Assembly (NCBI GenBank): GCA_017643025.1
Contig: JAEPOG010000001.1
Span: 248,001-312,000 of the forward strand
Length of the DNA stretch: 64,000 nucleotides
Direction: 5' to 3'
Origin: Rhizobiaceae bacterium
GTDB taxonomy: Bacteria; Pseudomonadota; Alphaproteobacteria; Rhizobiales; Rhizobiaceae
In this document: positions 7,572-15,303 of the stretch, piece by piece
How the letters are laid out: each line of letters opens with the position of its first letter
Numbering within the stretch: position 1 is the first letter of the stretch
Program-made: the position numbers and the translations under genes
Notes under the pieces: model-generated
Seen by the model: only the letters and a program-made list of their open reading frames with translations
Databases searched by the model: none
Told to the model about the DNA's origin: nothing

Positions 7572-8650
7572 CCCACAAAGTCTCCCGCCGGATAGTGCTC
7601 GCGTCGCCTTTCCTCGGATGCGCCTATGCCCGACGGGGTTTGAGCAAGCGTCGAAGGCGCAAAAATCCCGCGACTGGTAACAATGGCCGATACGAGGTCC
7701 GGTGGCGTAACGTCAAAGGCCGGATACCAGCCTTGAGCCAGGGGGCTCGCGGTGCGGATACCGAGACAGTGCAGCGCCTCACCCGGATCCCTTTCCTCCA
7801 TCTCCACGTCGCCGGGATTCGCGGCCTTGCGATCTGGTTCAATGACGGTTGCATAGTAGGGAATGCGAAAATACCGGGCGGCGATGGCAGCTTGCAGCGT
7901 TCCCACCTTGTTGATCACATGGCCGGACATCGTCACGCGATCCGCTGCGGTCATCAACTTGGTTGCTCGCGAACTGGCGATTGCATGGGCACACATCCCA
8001 TCAGTGATTACCGTGGCCTTGACGCCCATTTCAGCGGCGCTGTGAGCAGTCAGCCTCGCACCTTGCAGGTATGGCCGTGTTTCGGGACAGACCAGCTCGA
8101 CCTCCTTGCCGCTGCGCAGGACCGAGGCCAGTGTCTCCATCAGTGCTCCCTCCGACCAGCAATAGGTCATAAGGCGTTCGCCGTCAGATACCAGCGAAGC
8201 GGCGTGGCGACCAATTCGCGCCAGCAGGTCGCGGCGCCTCTCCCAGTCATGCCGGACGCCGTCCTCGATGTGGGCAGCGAACATTTCGTCAGGACCTTGA
8301 AAATCCGCGACTAGGGTAAGGGCATGGCTGACAGCCGATGCGATGTTGTTGTTGGTTGGTCGCGTGCGCACCAGCCGCGCCGCCGCCGCCTTCATGAAAT
8401 CGATCCTTGCCTCGCTATCCAGCGTCGCGGCCTTTCGCGCGGCCAGAACCATGGCCGCGCCGGCCGCATAGAACGGACCGTTGCTCTGCGTAACCATTGC
8501 CTCAATTGCGTCCGCCACCTGTTCGTGATCCCGACAGACCACGAAGGTCGTCTTGAAGGGAAATTCGCGCCGATCGAGGATACGGACAGCGTCATCCAGG
8601 ACAACGCTGCGACTGTAGAGAGTGGGCATTTCAAATGCGTCAGCTGGCAT
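7568..8650 (-). CDS. MtnA/DrdI-like ribose-1-phosphate isomerase
   Basis: This 360-residue protein belongs to the eIF-2B/MtnA aldose-ketose isomerase family, which converts 5-methylthioribose-1-phosphate or 5-deoxyribose-1-phosphate to the ribulose form. VRTRPTNNN (residues 94-102) matches the family's RPT-x-VN segment. Cys164 (MTYCWSEGAL) and Asp237 (AADRVTMSGHVINKVGT) match the catalytic pair; the usual GD after the Asp motif is GH here. It is divergent from ordinary MtnA, so a changed C5 substituent is plausible. It overlaps the aldolase by 4 bp and follows the dehydrogenase. No sugar kinase accompanies it; a nucleoside phosphorylase in the same operon would deliver the 1-phosphate directly. 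The start could also be Met8. Confidence 0.82.
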   Translation of the reverse strand: MPADAFEMPTLYSRSVVLDDAVRILDRREFPFKTTFVVCRDHEQVADAIEAMVTQSNGPFYAAGAAMVLAARKAATLDSEARIDFMKAAAARLVRTRPTNNNIASAVSHALTLVADFQGPDEMFAAHIEDGVRHDWERRRDLLARIGRHAASLVSDGERLMTYCWSEGALMETLASVLRSGKEVELVCPETRPYLQGARLTAHSAAEMGVKATVITDGMCAHAIASSRATKLMTAADRVTMSGHVINKVGTLQAAIAARYFRIPYYATVIEPDRKAANPGDVEMEERDPGEALHCLGIRTASPLAQGWYPAFDVTPPDLVSAIVTSRGIFAPSTLAQTPSGIGASEERRREHYPAGDFVG

Positions 8651-8710
8651 AGAAGTGCTTCCTGCTAGTGTTTGGCCTGATGCTCCTCGCGGACCGAAAT
8701 TGATGAGCGC

Positions 8711-9478
8711 TTACCGGACGAGCGTAATGCCGCCATCCACGGCGAGGTTGGTGCCGGTGATCCAACTGGCCGCGTCGCCAGCAAGGAAAAGACATGCATT
8801 TGCAATTTCCTCAGGCTCGCCAATGCGCCCGAGCGGAGCGCTGTCCGAAAACCGTTTGACACCTTCGGGCCATGACTCGACCAGACCCGGGCGATTGACC
8901 AGCCCGGGCGAGACTGCGTTCACGCGCGCGCCCAATGGTCCCAACTCGACCGCCGCCGACTGTGTCAGATTCAGGAGTGCACTCTTGGATGCGGAATAGG
9001 CCGCCATACCCATGCCCGGCCTCGTACTGCGAGATGAAGCTATGTTGATGATCGAGCCTCCATGAGTCATCGCCGCCGCTGCACAACGCATCAGAGCGGC
9101 GGCGGCAACGACATTGACCTCCAGCACCGATCGCCATTCTTCGTCATTGGAACTCTGCAGATCGCCTGGCGGCTGAATACCGGCATTGTTCACCAGAATG
9201 TCCAAACGCCCATGGGTGTCATTGGCGGCCGCAACGATCCGCTCGGCGGAACCGGCAGCGCCAAGGTCGCACGAAACATAGGTGACCCGGCTAGGGTCCC
9301 GGAAACCGAACATTATTTCATCTGGGAGCTGCTCGGCACGGCCGCAGATAATCAATGACGCGCCGTAGCCCGCAAACTTGCGCGCCACGGCCAGGCCAAT
9401 TCCTCTGGTGGAGCCCGTTACAATGGCCACCCTGCCGTCGAGCGACAGCAGATTCTTCGCGCTCATCGTATCAAGCAT
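8711..9478 (-). CDS. Short-chain dehydrogenase/reductase
   Basis: This is a classical SDR of about 255 residues. It shows TGSTRGIG at about residues 21-28 (nucleotide binding), NNAG, the catalytic SSR-serine region and YSASKSA with the Tyr/Lys pair, ending in DGGITLVR. The start is ambiguous: ATG 9478 overlaps the cupin gene by 8 bp, and ATG 9466 would give 251 residues. SDRs of this type oxidise or reduce secondary alcohols on small molecules. In this operon it could act on the sulfonated sugar, or interconvert sulfoacetaldehyde and isethionate as the SDR IsfD does in taurine-fermenting bacteria. Its exact step is unassigned. Confidence 0.88.
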   Translation of the reverse strand: MLDTMSAKNLLSLDGRVAIVTGSTRGIGLAVARKFAGYGASLIICGRAEQLPDEIMFGFRDPSRVTYVSCDLGAAGSAERIVAAANDTHGRLDILVNNAGIQPPGDLQSSNDEEWRSVLEVNVVAAAALMRCAAAAMTHGGSIINIASSRSTRPGMGMAAYSASKSALLNLTQSAAVELGPLGARVNAVSPGLVNRPGLVESWPEGVKRFSDSAPLGRIGEPEEIANACLFLAGDAASWITGTNLAVDGGITLVR

Positions 9479-9947
9479 GGTGAGGCACCGGTGCAAGATC
9501 GCGGATCCGGTCCGCAGCCGACGGATATGCTGCAATCAATGCATCCACATCGGGGAATTCAAACCCCTCGGAACGGTAGCCTGGCGCCATCGTGGCTCCG
9601 GTGAGAGACCACGGTCCGTCGCTCCGGCTCCCCTGCCACACGCCTGCCGGGACGACCAGCTGCGGAACCTGCCCGGAGCGGTAGTCGTGGCCGAGGACCG
9701 GCTCCTCTACCCGGCCGTCCGGAAATAGAAGCAGCATTCTGCGTGGGGCGCCTCCGTAGAAATGGTAAACCTCCGTGCTCTCCAGCCGATGAAGCGCCGA
9801 GAAGTTTTCGCCACCTATGAGAGCGACAATTGCGGTGCCATAGCCGTCATCGAGATTCTGCATGATCAGCGTGCCTTCTCCATCCTCCTGAGGACGGAAA
9901 TCAAACAGCTGCCTGAGTTTATCGAAACTTAGATTTTGGGTCACCAT
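9471..9947 (-). CDS. Cupin_5 (DUF985)-like protein
   Basis: This 158-residue protein resembles the cupin_5/DUF985 family. TEVYHFYGG, the strand pattern around VLGHDYRSGQVPQLVVPAGVW, and GATMAPGYRSEGFEF give the single jelly-roll barrel. I chose ATG 9947, preceded by GGAAGGGAAA; the long upstream extension of the frame overlaps the IclR gene and is not needed. Family members are mostly uncharacterised and are sometimes suggested to be sugar-processing or epimerase-like. It lies between the IclR and SDR genes and overlaps the latter, so it may act on an early sugar intermediate or bind the effector. The function is unknown. Confidence 0.78.
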   Translation of the reverse strand: MVTQNLSFDKLRQLFDFRPQEDGEGTLIMQNLDDGYGTAIVALIGGENFSALHRLESTEVYHFYGGAPRRMLLLFPDGRVEEPVLGHDYRSGQVPQLVVPAGVWQGSRSDGPWSLTGATMAPGYRSEGFEFPDVDALIAAYPSAADRIRDLAPVPHHA

Positions 9948-10003
9948 CGCTTTCCCTTCCGCATGTCTGCCGCAATTCATGGAAGCACATTGCCGCGCCG
10001 GCT

Positions 10004-10828
10004 TCAGAAGCCCATGGCCTCCGAAAGGCGGTTCGAATAGGCGGACATCTGTTTGCCGATCTCTTCGATCCGGCGTTCGTCGAGAAGTGCCGCAGGAGCC
10101 TGGATCGCAAAGGCCGCACGAACGACCGATTTTCGGTCGCGAATTGGAGCGCCGACGCAACGGACGCCAATAACCTGTTCCTGATTGTCGACGGTGTAGC
10201 CTCGTTCCACGGAGCGCGAAATCTCCCGGGCCAGCACATCCGGATCGACGATCGTGTGTTCGGTCAAGGCGGAGAGCCGACCCAGGGATGCAATCTCCGC
10301 GCGAAGCTGTGGCGCACCGAAAAGCATGGCCTTGCCCATTGCCGAGGCATGGAGCATGACCTGCGACCCCGGCTTCTGCGAGAAGCGGAGCTCCCGCTTG
10401 GACTCGATCCTGTGCAGGACGCCGACTACGTCGCCCTCGCGCACACCCAGGCTGACCGAATCCTGGTGTTTATCTGCGATATCCTCGAGCACGCGTATCG
10501 CGCGTTCCAGCCCGAAATGTCGTCTTGCCGCTTCGCCGACAAGAGCGGCGATCCCCCCCAGGCGATAGGCACCGGCTTCGCGGCCAAACGTCAGGAAACC
10601 ACGACGCACGAGCGCGCGGGCAATGCGATGCGTGGTGCTGGGATTGAGGTTCAATTCCTCGCTGATCTGTGAAAGGCCGAGTTCGGCGCGCCCGTCGCCA
10701 AAACATCTGATTATGCTGAGGGCACGGTCGATCGCTTGCGATCCGGTCGCCTTCTGACCTTCGCCATTGACACGCGAAGGCGAGCCGCCGGTTCCGTTTG
10801 ACGTCTTCATGTTTGCGTCCGCGGTCAT
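10004..10828 (-). CDS. IclR-family transcriptional regulator
   Basis: This 274-residue regulator has an N-terminal winged helix-turn-helix at about residues 30-90 (AIDRALSIIRCF, LSQISEELNLNPSTTHRIARALVRRGFL) and a C-terminal IclR effector domain with VLHRIESKRELRF, LHASAMGKAMLF and YTVDNQEQVIGVRCVGAPI. IclR proteins usually sense a pathway metabolite and control adjacent catabolic operons. Two similar palindromes, at 11699-11717 and 11828-11846, lie in the divergent control region about 870-1020 bp upstream and are the likely targets. Start may be 10828 or the in-frame ATG at 10810; neither has a strong ribosome binding site. Confidence 0.9.
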   Translation of the reverse strand: MTADANMKTSNGTGGSPSRVNGEGQKATGSQAIDRALSIIRCFGDGRAELGLSQISEELNLNPSTTHRIARALVRRGFLTFGREAGAYRLGGIAALVGEAARRHFGLERAIRVLEDIADKHQDSVSLGVREGDVVGVLHRIESKRELRFSQKPGSQVMLHASAMGKAMLFGAPQLRAEIASLGRLSALTEHTIVDPDVLAREISRSVERGYTVDNQEQVIGVRCVGAPIRDRKSVVRAAFAIQAPAALLDERRIEEIGKQMSAYSNRLSEAMGF

Positions 10829-10910
10829 GGTGCGGACCCGCTGCGGTCAGCTGAGATGTCGTTCGGACCCACGCGATTCTCCTTCTTTCGAATTTCCAGG
10901 CTTGGAGGCA

Positions 10911-11693
10911 TCACCCTGCCTCGGCCTCAAACACGATCGCAGCTTTCAATGCACTTCGGATCATTGCATCGACCGCCCGGTCACGGGCGTCGAAATCGGG
11001 AATGGTATTGCCGGACTGCACATTCGCAACCATGCCGTCGATGGCGAGAATACAGGCCGTGGCGATGCCACACAGAGCACCCATGACCATTACCGCGGCG
11101 GCCTCCATTTCGTAGGCGAGGACACCCATCGCCGAAAGCGTCTTCATTTCAGATGCGGTAACCGGGCTCTGAAAAGCATCGCTCGTATGAACGACTCCAC
11201 GATGAACACGCCCGTAGGCGCTGGCAGCCGCTGCAAGATGGTGGCTAAGGACCGGATCAGGGACGGCAGGATATCCCGAGGGTGCATAGTGGCGGCTTAA
11301 CCCCTCGTCTCGAACCGCTCCTGTCGCGACGACCATATCTCCCGGCTGGACATGGCTCTGCCCCGAACCCGCTGTTCCGACCCGGATCGCCGCCGTAGCA
11401 CCCAAAGCCGCGAGGTCGCGGACCACCATTGCTGCGCCCGGGCTACCCAAACCGGTCGATATTACCGAGATCGGCACACCTTCGAATTGGCCGAGGTAAG
11501 TGTGAAATTCACGGTTCACCATCTTTAGCTCGCCGCCATCGAGATAGCGCTCGCAAATCAGTTGAGCGCGAAATGGATCGCCTGGCAGCAAGACAATCGG
11601 AGCGACCTCGCCCCGCAGGCAGCGGATCGCTCGCGCCCGTGCTCGCTCCGCGTCGTTTGGGTCCGGCAGTTTCGACTTTTCACTCCAGCTCAT
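10911..11693 (-). CDS. Purine nucleoside/uridine phosphorylase family protein
   Basis: This 260-residue protein belongs to the PNP_UDP_1 family (DeoD/Udp/MtnP-like fold), which cleaves nucleosides with phosphate to base plus ribose-1-phosphate. LLPGDPFRAQLI (about residues 34-45) and VISTGLGSPGAAMVVRDL carry the phosphate-site Gly/Asp and Arg residues. RVGTAGSG and YEMEAAAV form the base and ribose site, with the conserved Glu-Met-Glu. HTSDAF resembles uridine phosphorylase. It is the first gene of the leftward operon. With the isomerase and aldolase it would feed a C5-modified ribose-1-phosphate into aldol cleavage without a kinase. Base preference cannot be told from sequence; the deaminase in the partner operon favours a purine. 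Confidence 0.88.
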   Translation of the reverse strand: MSWSEKSKLPDPNDAERARARAIRCLRGEVAPIVLLPGDPFRAQLICERYLDGGELKMVNREFHTYLGQFEGVPISVISTGLGSPGAAMVVRDLAALGATAAIRVGTAGSGQSHVQPGDMVVATGAVRDEGLSRHYAPSGYPAVPDPVLSHHLAAAASAYGRVHRGVVHTSDAFQSPVTASEMKTLSAMGVLAYEMEAAAVMVMGALCGIATACILAIDGMVANVQSGNTIPDFDARDRAVDAMIRSALKAAIVFEAEAG

Positions 11694-11698
11694 CGTCG

Positions 11699-11717
11699 TC
11701 TTTCATAATATGAAATC
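11699..11717. promoter_or_regulatory. IclR-like operator, phosphorylase side
   Basis: TTTCAT-AAT-ATGAAA (11701-11715) is a perfect palindrome. With flanks it matches the site at 11828-11846 over most of 19 bp, sharing TTTCA and TGAAATC. It lies between the predicted transcription start of the leftward operon and the phosphorylase ATG, a position suited to repression. Confidence 0.65.
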
Positions 11718-11734
11718 AGAAACTCACAAACACA

Positions 11735-11764
11735 TCTATAAACTTCTCCCCTTCCTGGGGTCAA
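11735..11764 (-). promoter_or_regulatory. Predicted sigma-70 promoter of the leftward operon
   Basis: On the minus strand a TTGACC -35 box (11764-11759) and a TATAGA -10 box (11740-11735) are separated by 18 bp. Transcription would begin near 11728 and run into the operator at 11717-11699. Confidence 0.5.
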
Positions 11765-11788
11765 GGCGCGATTTTGGGCCAAACTATC

Positions 11789-11818
11789 TTGACATACAGT
11801 GGGTGTGGTTTTTACGAT
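11789..11818 (+). promoter_or_regulatory. Predicted sigma-70 promoter of the rightward operon
   Basis: A perfect TTGACA -35 box (11789-11794) and a TACGAT -10-like box (11813-11818) are 18 bp apart. The start would be near 11825, directly before the palindrome at 11828-11846. Confidence 0.5.
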
Positions 11819-11827
11819 GCATGGCAT

Positions 11828-11846
11828 GATTTCACATTATGAAATC
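11828..11846. promoter_or_regulatory. IclR-like operator, transporter side
   Basis: GATTTCACATTATGAAATC has perfect 7 bp arms (GATTTCA/TGAAATC) around a 5 bp centre. It repeats the phosphorylase-side palindrome and sits just downstream of the predicted start of the ABC transporter operon. Two matching sites, each beside one divergent promoter, suggest that one regulator, probably the local IclR protein, controls both operons. Confidence 0.65.
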
Positions 11847-11883
11847 GTATCTGCATCAATCGGTGCACGGGAGGAGAAGCGAA

Positions 11884-12951
11884 ATGAAACATACGAGCTG
11901 GACTTCAGGGACACGTTCGACGTTGTCTCGACGCCATGCGTTGCGTCTCGGCGCAGCCGGCTTGGCTGCCACCGGCGCGGCGCTGTCGGGATGGCCGTCG
12001 ATCGCAACGGCGCAATCAACGAGAAAATTGACCAGCACGCTTTCATGGATCCCGAACAGCCAGTTTTCGGGCCTTTGGATGGCGTTGGAGAAGGGCTACT
12101 TCGCCGACAAAGGGATAGAGGTCGATTGGCGGCCAGGCGGGCCCAATACGCCCAACCCTGTCGAGCGCGTGGCGAGTGGCGAAGTCCAATACGGCCAGCA
12201 GGCAAACCCGCGGCCAGTATTGGAGGCGATCGCCCGCGGCAACGACTTCGTTGTTTTCGGGAGCACGTTCCAGCGGCAGCCGGGCGGGCTGCTTTCGCTT
12301 GCAGCCAACCCGATCAAGTCGCCCGAGGACATCGTGGGCAAGAAGATCATCTGCCCCAATCCAACCGACGTGCGAACCATCGAGGTGACGCTTCAGATCA
12401 ACAATCTGCCGAACGATTTCACCTACGTTCCCGGCGGTTTCGATCCGCAGCCTCTGATCGAAGGTCAAGCCGACGCGATGCTGGCCTTCGCCACGTCCCA
12501 GCCCGTTGTCCTCGAGAACAAGGGCATGGAACGCGAAAGGGACTTTTTCCACCGCACGTGGGACGATCTTGGGCAGCCCGGCTACAACAACTTCCTGTTC
12601 GCCAAGCGCGAGTGGCTCGAAGAAAATCGGCAGCTAGTGGTCGATTATCTGAGCGCGGAGCTGCGCGGGTGGAAGGATGTCGAGGCTGATCCGGAAGCTG
12701 CCGCTCGCCTCACCGTTGAAGAATACGGTATCGATTTCGGGCTGGACGAACAGCGCGAACTCCGGTCGCTGCAGCTGATCATTCCGTTCCTTCACAGCGA
12801 CGACACTGCCCAAAATGGCCTGTTTTGGATCGACGCGAACAGGCTGGGAGGACCGATCTATGACGCCCTGCGGCTGGGAGGGCTGGAAGGTCTGCCGGAT
12901 GTCGACAAGTTCCTGGACATGTCGATCCTCATGGATGCTCACGCGGCATGA
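11884..12951 (+). CDS. ABC transporter substrate-binding protein, NMT1/THI5-SsuA type
   Basis: This 355-residue periplasmic protein starts at ATG 11884 after the strong site GGGAGGAG. It has a Tat-like signal, SRRHALRLGAAG, ending near ATAQ at about residue 44. The mature part follows the NMT1/THI5 pattern: TLSWIPNSQFSGLWMALEKG, an early loop VDWRPGGPNTPN, and the GQADAMLAFATSQP segment. Such proteins bind taurine, alkanesulfonates, nitrate or pyrimidine precursors. Because its operon contains Xsc and a sulfur oxyanion exporter, a sulfonate ligand is likely. With deaminase and phosphorylase also present, I infer a sulfonated nucleoside. Confidence 0.87.
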   Translation: MKHTSWTSGTRSTLSRRHALRLGAAGLAATGAALSGWPSIATAQSTRKLTSTLSWIPNSQFSGLWMALEKGYFADKGIEVDWRPGGPNTPNPVERVASGEVQYGQQANPRPVLEAIARGNDFVVFGSTFQRQPGGLLSLAANPIKSPEDIVGKKIICPNPTDVRTIEVTLQINNLPNDFTYVPGGFDPQPLIEGQADAMLAFATSQPVVLENKGMERERDFFHRTWDDLGQPGYNNFLFAKREWLEENRQLVVDYLSAELRGWKDVEADPEAAARLTVEEYGIDFGLDEQRELRSLQLIIPFLHSDDTAQNGLFWIDANRLGGPIYDALRLGGLEGLPDVDKFLDMSILMDAHAA

Positions 12952-13772
12952 GCGCGGTTCCGCATCTCGTCGTGGCCCCGGATTCTCGAAATAGCGGGGC
13001 CGCCCTCCGGATCGAGTCGGTAAGCAAGACCTTCCGGCTCGGTCGCGGAGAGTTCGTTCCAGCGCTGGACCAGGTTTCAATATCAGCGGCGCCCGGCGAA
13101 TTCATTGCAGTGGTCGGTCCCAGCGGCTGCGGAAAATCGACGCTGCTTCGCATAGCCGCTGGGCTTGAAGAGCCTGATTCCGGCAAGGCGCTGATCGGTG
13201 AACAGCCACCAGAAGCCGTGACGAAAGAACACCGTATCGGTGTGGCTTTTCAGGATCACGCACTACTGCCGTGGTTGAGCGTTGCTGAAAACATCATGCT
13301 TCCGGCCAGGCTGGCGGGCCTTTCGCCTGATCGCGCGCGCATGATGGAATTGGCAAAGCTGGTTGGACTTTCCGATTTCACGAAAGCGCGGCCCAAGCAG
13401 CTATCCGGTGGCATGCGCCAGCGTGTCGCGATTGCCAGGGCAATGATGCTCGAACCCATTCTGCTCCTGTTTGACGAGCCGTTCGGCGCGCTCGACCTGG
13501 TGACGCGACGGAGCCTGAATATCGAGATGCAACGGATCTGGTCGGAGCTTGGCACGACCACGATGCTGATTACGCATTCCGTCGATGAGGCCGTGCAACT
13601 TGCCGACCGGGTCTATGTAATGGCGTCCAGGCCGGGACGGATATTTGCGGAGATACCCATTCATCTGGACCGGCCGAGGGATCGCCGGGTGACGACAACC
13701 ACTGCATTTTTGAACCTTGTCCAGGAAGTCTCCGTCGCACTCGACGACGCAAGCGACCAGAGTGCGGGGTAG
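12948..13772 (+). CDS. ABC transporter ATP-binding protein (SsuB/TauB type)
   Basis: This 274-residue ATPase overlaps the binding-protein gene by 4 bp. Walker A is GPSGCGKST, the Q-loop is GVAFQDHALLPWLSV, the signature is LSGGMRQRV, Walker B is LLLFDEPFGALD, and the H-loop is LITHSVDEA. The SVDEAVQLADRVYVM segment and overall length match the nitrate/sulfonate/taurine importer group. It energises uptake through the two permeases that follow. Confidence 0.93.
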   Translation: MSAVPHLVVAPDSRNSGAALRIESVSKTFRLGRGEFVPALDQVSISAAPGEFIAVVGPSGCGKSTLLRIAAGLEEPDSGKALIGEQPPEAVTKEHRIGVAFQDHALLPWLSVAENIMLPARLAGLSPDRARMMELAKLVGLSDFTKARPKQLSGGMRQRVAIARAMMLEPILLLFDEPFGALDLVTRRSLNIEMQRIWSELGTTTMLITHSVDEAVQLADRVYVMASRPGRIFAEIPIHLDRPRDRRVTTTTAFLNLVQEVSVALDDASDQSAG

Positions 13773-13777
13773 CCGAT

Positions 13778-14530
13778 ATGGCGGTCGACAGATTCTCCGT
13801 CCTCTTCCGGCTCCTTGGCGCGGTTTCAATTCTGGTATTGTGGGAAATCGCAGGGAGGCAGGGGTGGTTGGGCACTTCCTTTCCACCCCTTAGCGAGATC
13901 TTCGGTGTATTCGAAAATGCAACGAGCCGCCGTCTGTTCGCGCGCGCGGTGTCGGCCACGCTCTACGCATCAGCCATCGCTTTCGTAATCGGCGCTCTGT
14001 TCGCACTGGTTCTGGCGCTCCTGTCCTTCACGCAACCCTGGTCGGAGCGTGGCCTGGACACGATGGCATCGTCCCTCTACGCCGTCCCGACCATTTCATT
14101 CGGCCCTGTATTTATTCTGCTGGCGGGGCCGGCGAACACGGCAATCGTTCTCGGTGCCCTGTCGACCTTCTTTCCCATTTACGTTGCACTCACAAGCGCG
14201 CTGCGATTTGCGCCACGAGGCTATGACGACTTGGCGACAGTCGTCGGAGCATCGCGGCAGAAGTCGTTCTTTCTGCTGAAGCTGCCGCACGCCGTGCCGG
14301 CTTTCGTGGACGGGCTGAGGATGGGAGCTCCGGCAGCCGTGCTTGGCGTGATCCTCGGCGAATGGTTCGGAGCGAGCCGCGGCCTCGGCATCGTCATCAT
14401 CAGTTCGTTGCAGAATGTCCGAATTTCGCAGCTCTGGGCAGCCGCCTGCCTGAGCATCGCCTGCACGTTTGGCGCCTATGTGCTTCTGACAGTTATCTAC
14501 CGGGCAGCATACCGGCGTTTTGCTTGGTGA
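13778..14530 (+). CDS. ABC transporter permease (SsuC/TauC type), first
   Basis: This 250-residue inner-membrane protein has about six hydrophobic segments. The cytoplasmic coupling-loop region reads YDDLATVVGASRQKSFFLLKLPHAVPAFVDGLRMG, matching the EAA-loop of the binding-protein-dependent permease family (shown in part). It is adjacent to the ATPase with a 5 bp gap. A second, non-identical permease follows, so the pore is probably a heterodimer, which differs from the single-permease Ssu and Tau systems. Confidence 0.9.
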   Translation: MAVDRFSVLFRLLGAVSILVLWEIAGRQGWLGTSFPPLSEIFGVFENATSRRLFARAVSATLYASAIAFVIGALFALVLALLSFTQPWSERGLDTMASSLYAVPTISFGPVFILLAGPANTAIVLGALSTFFPIYVALTSALRFAPRGYDDLATVVGASRQKSFFLLKLPHAVPAFVDGLRMGAPAAVLGVILGEWFGASRGLGIVIISSLQNVRISQLWAAACLSIACTFGAYVLLTVIYRAAYRRFAW

Positions 14531-14542
14531 AGGAATAGAGGC

Positions 14543-15298
14543 ATGCTAACCCTGTCCATTCTCCGCTACAGTTTCTCTCATCTCTGGGCATTGGCGCTGC
14601 TCTTCCTGATCTGGCAGGCATACGTCACCATTCAGGATTTCAACAGCATCGTTCTTCCGTCCCCGACCAGAGTTTTCGGCAGCATTTTTTTCGAACTCGA
14701 CATCTACGCAGCCAAAACATGGAAAACGCTGTGGGTATCGATTCTCGGCCTCCTGCTCGGCTCATTCATCGGTGCTGCCTTCGCCATACTGGGATGGGTA
14801 TCCGTGGTCGCATCCGGAATGGTCTCAATCAGCGCGATCGTCGTTCGGTCCGTCCCGATCGTCGTCTTCGTGCCAATCCTCGCCGCCATGATGGGCTATA
14901 CGACCACGATGGTCATCACGCTGGTGGCGCTGATGTCCTTCTTTCCGAGCTTTGTCATGGTCTCCTCCGGCCTGTCATCGCTACCTCCGGCGGCGCACGA
15001 CGTTGCCCAGGTCTACGGCGCGACCAAGCTGCGCAAGCTGCTCTACATCGCCCTGCCGGCGTCGCTGCCCAATCTCCTCGCCTCAATAAGGCTGTCGGCC
15101 TCCAGGGCGATTCTGGCCACGATGGTCGCAGAATTCCTCACGGGCATCGATGGGCTTGGCACGCTCTTCCTGTTGGCGAGGGCCGACCTCGACAGTGAGG
15201 TGGCGCTCGGTGCTGCCCTGGTGGCGGCTGCCGCGGCGCTTGCTCTTTATTATGTCGCTGACATCATCGAGACGTCGATCGTTGAGAGGCTTTCCTGA
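14543..15298 (+). CDS. ABC transporter permease (SsuC/TauC type), second
   Basis: This 251-residue membrane protein has about six transmembrane segments and the coupling loop HDVAQVYGATKLRKLL followed by ALPASLPNLLASI. It pairs with the permease directly upstream. Use of two different permeases with an NMT1-type binding protein resembles some pyrimidine or hydroxymethylpyrimidine importers, which fits a heterocyclic or nucleoside-like ligand better than simple taurine. The stop is 5 bp before the deaminase start. Confidence 0.9.
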   Translation: MLTLSILRYSFSHLWALALLFLIWQAYVTIQDFNSIVLPSPTRVFGSIFFELDIYAAKTWKTLWVSILGLLLGSFIGAAFAILGWVSVVASGMVSISAIVVRSVPIVVFVPILAAMMGYTTTMVITLVALMSFFPSFVMVSSGLSSLPPAAHDVAQVYGATKLRKLLYIALPASLPNLLASIRLSASRAILATMVAEFLTGIDGLGTLFLLARADLDSEVALGAALVAAAAALALYYVADIIETSIVERLS

Positions 15299-15303
15299 AG
15301 TCC

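Noticed and set aside
6912..8650. Methionine salvage (MtnA/MtnB) as the pathway
   Set aside because: No MtnC/E, MtnD, MtnK or MTA phosphorylase set is present, and the partner operon is built around Xsc and sulfur export.
11839..11883. ATG at 11839 as start of the ABC binding protein
   Set aside because: It lies inside the palindromic operator and has no ribosome binding site; ATG 11884 has GGGAGGAG and begins the Tat-like signal.
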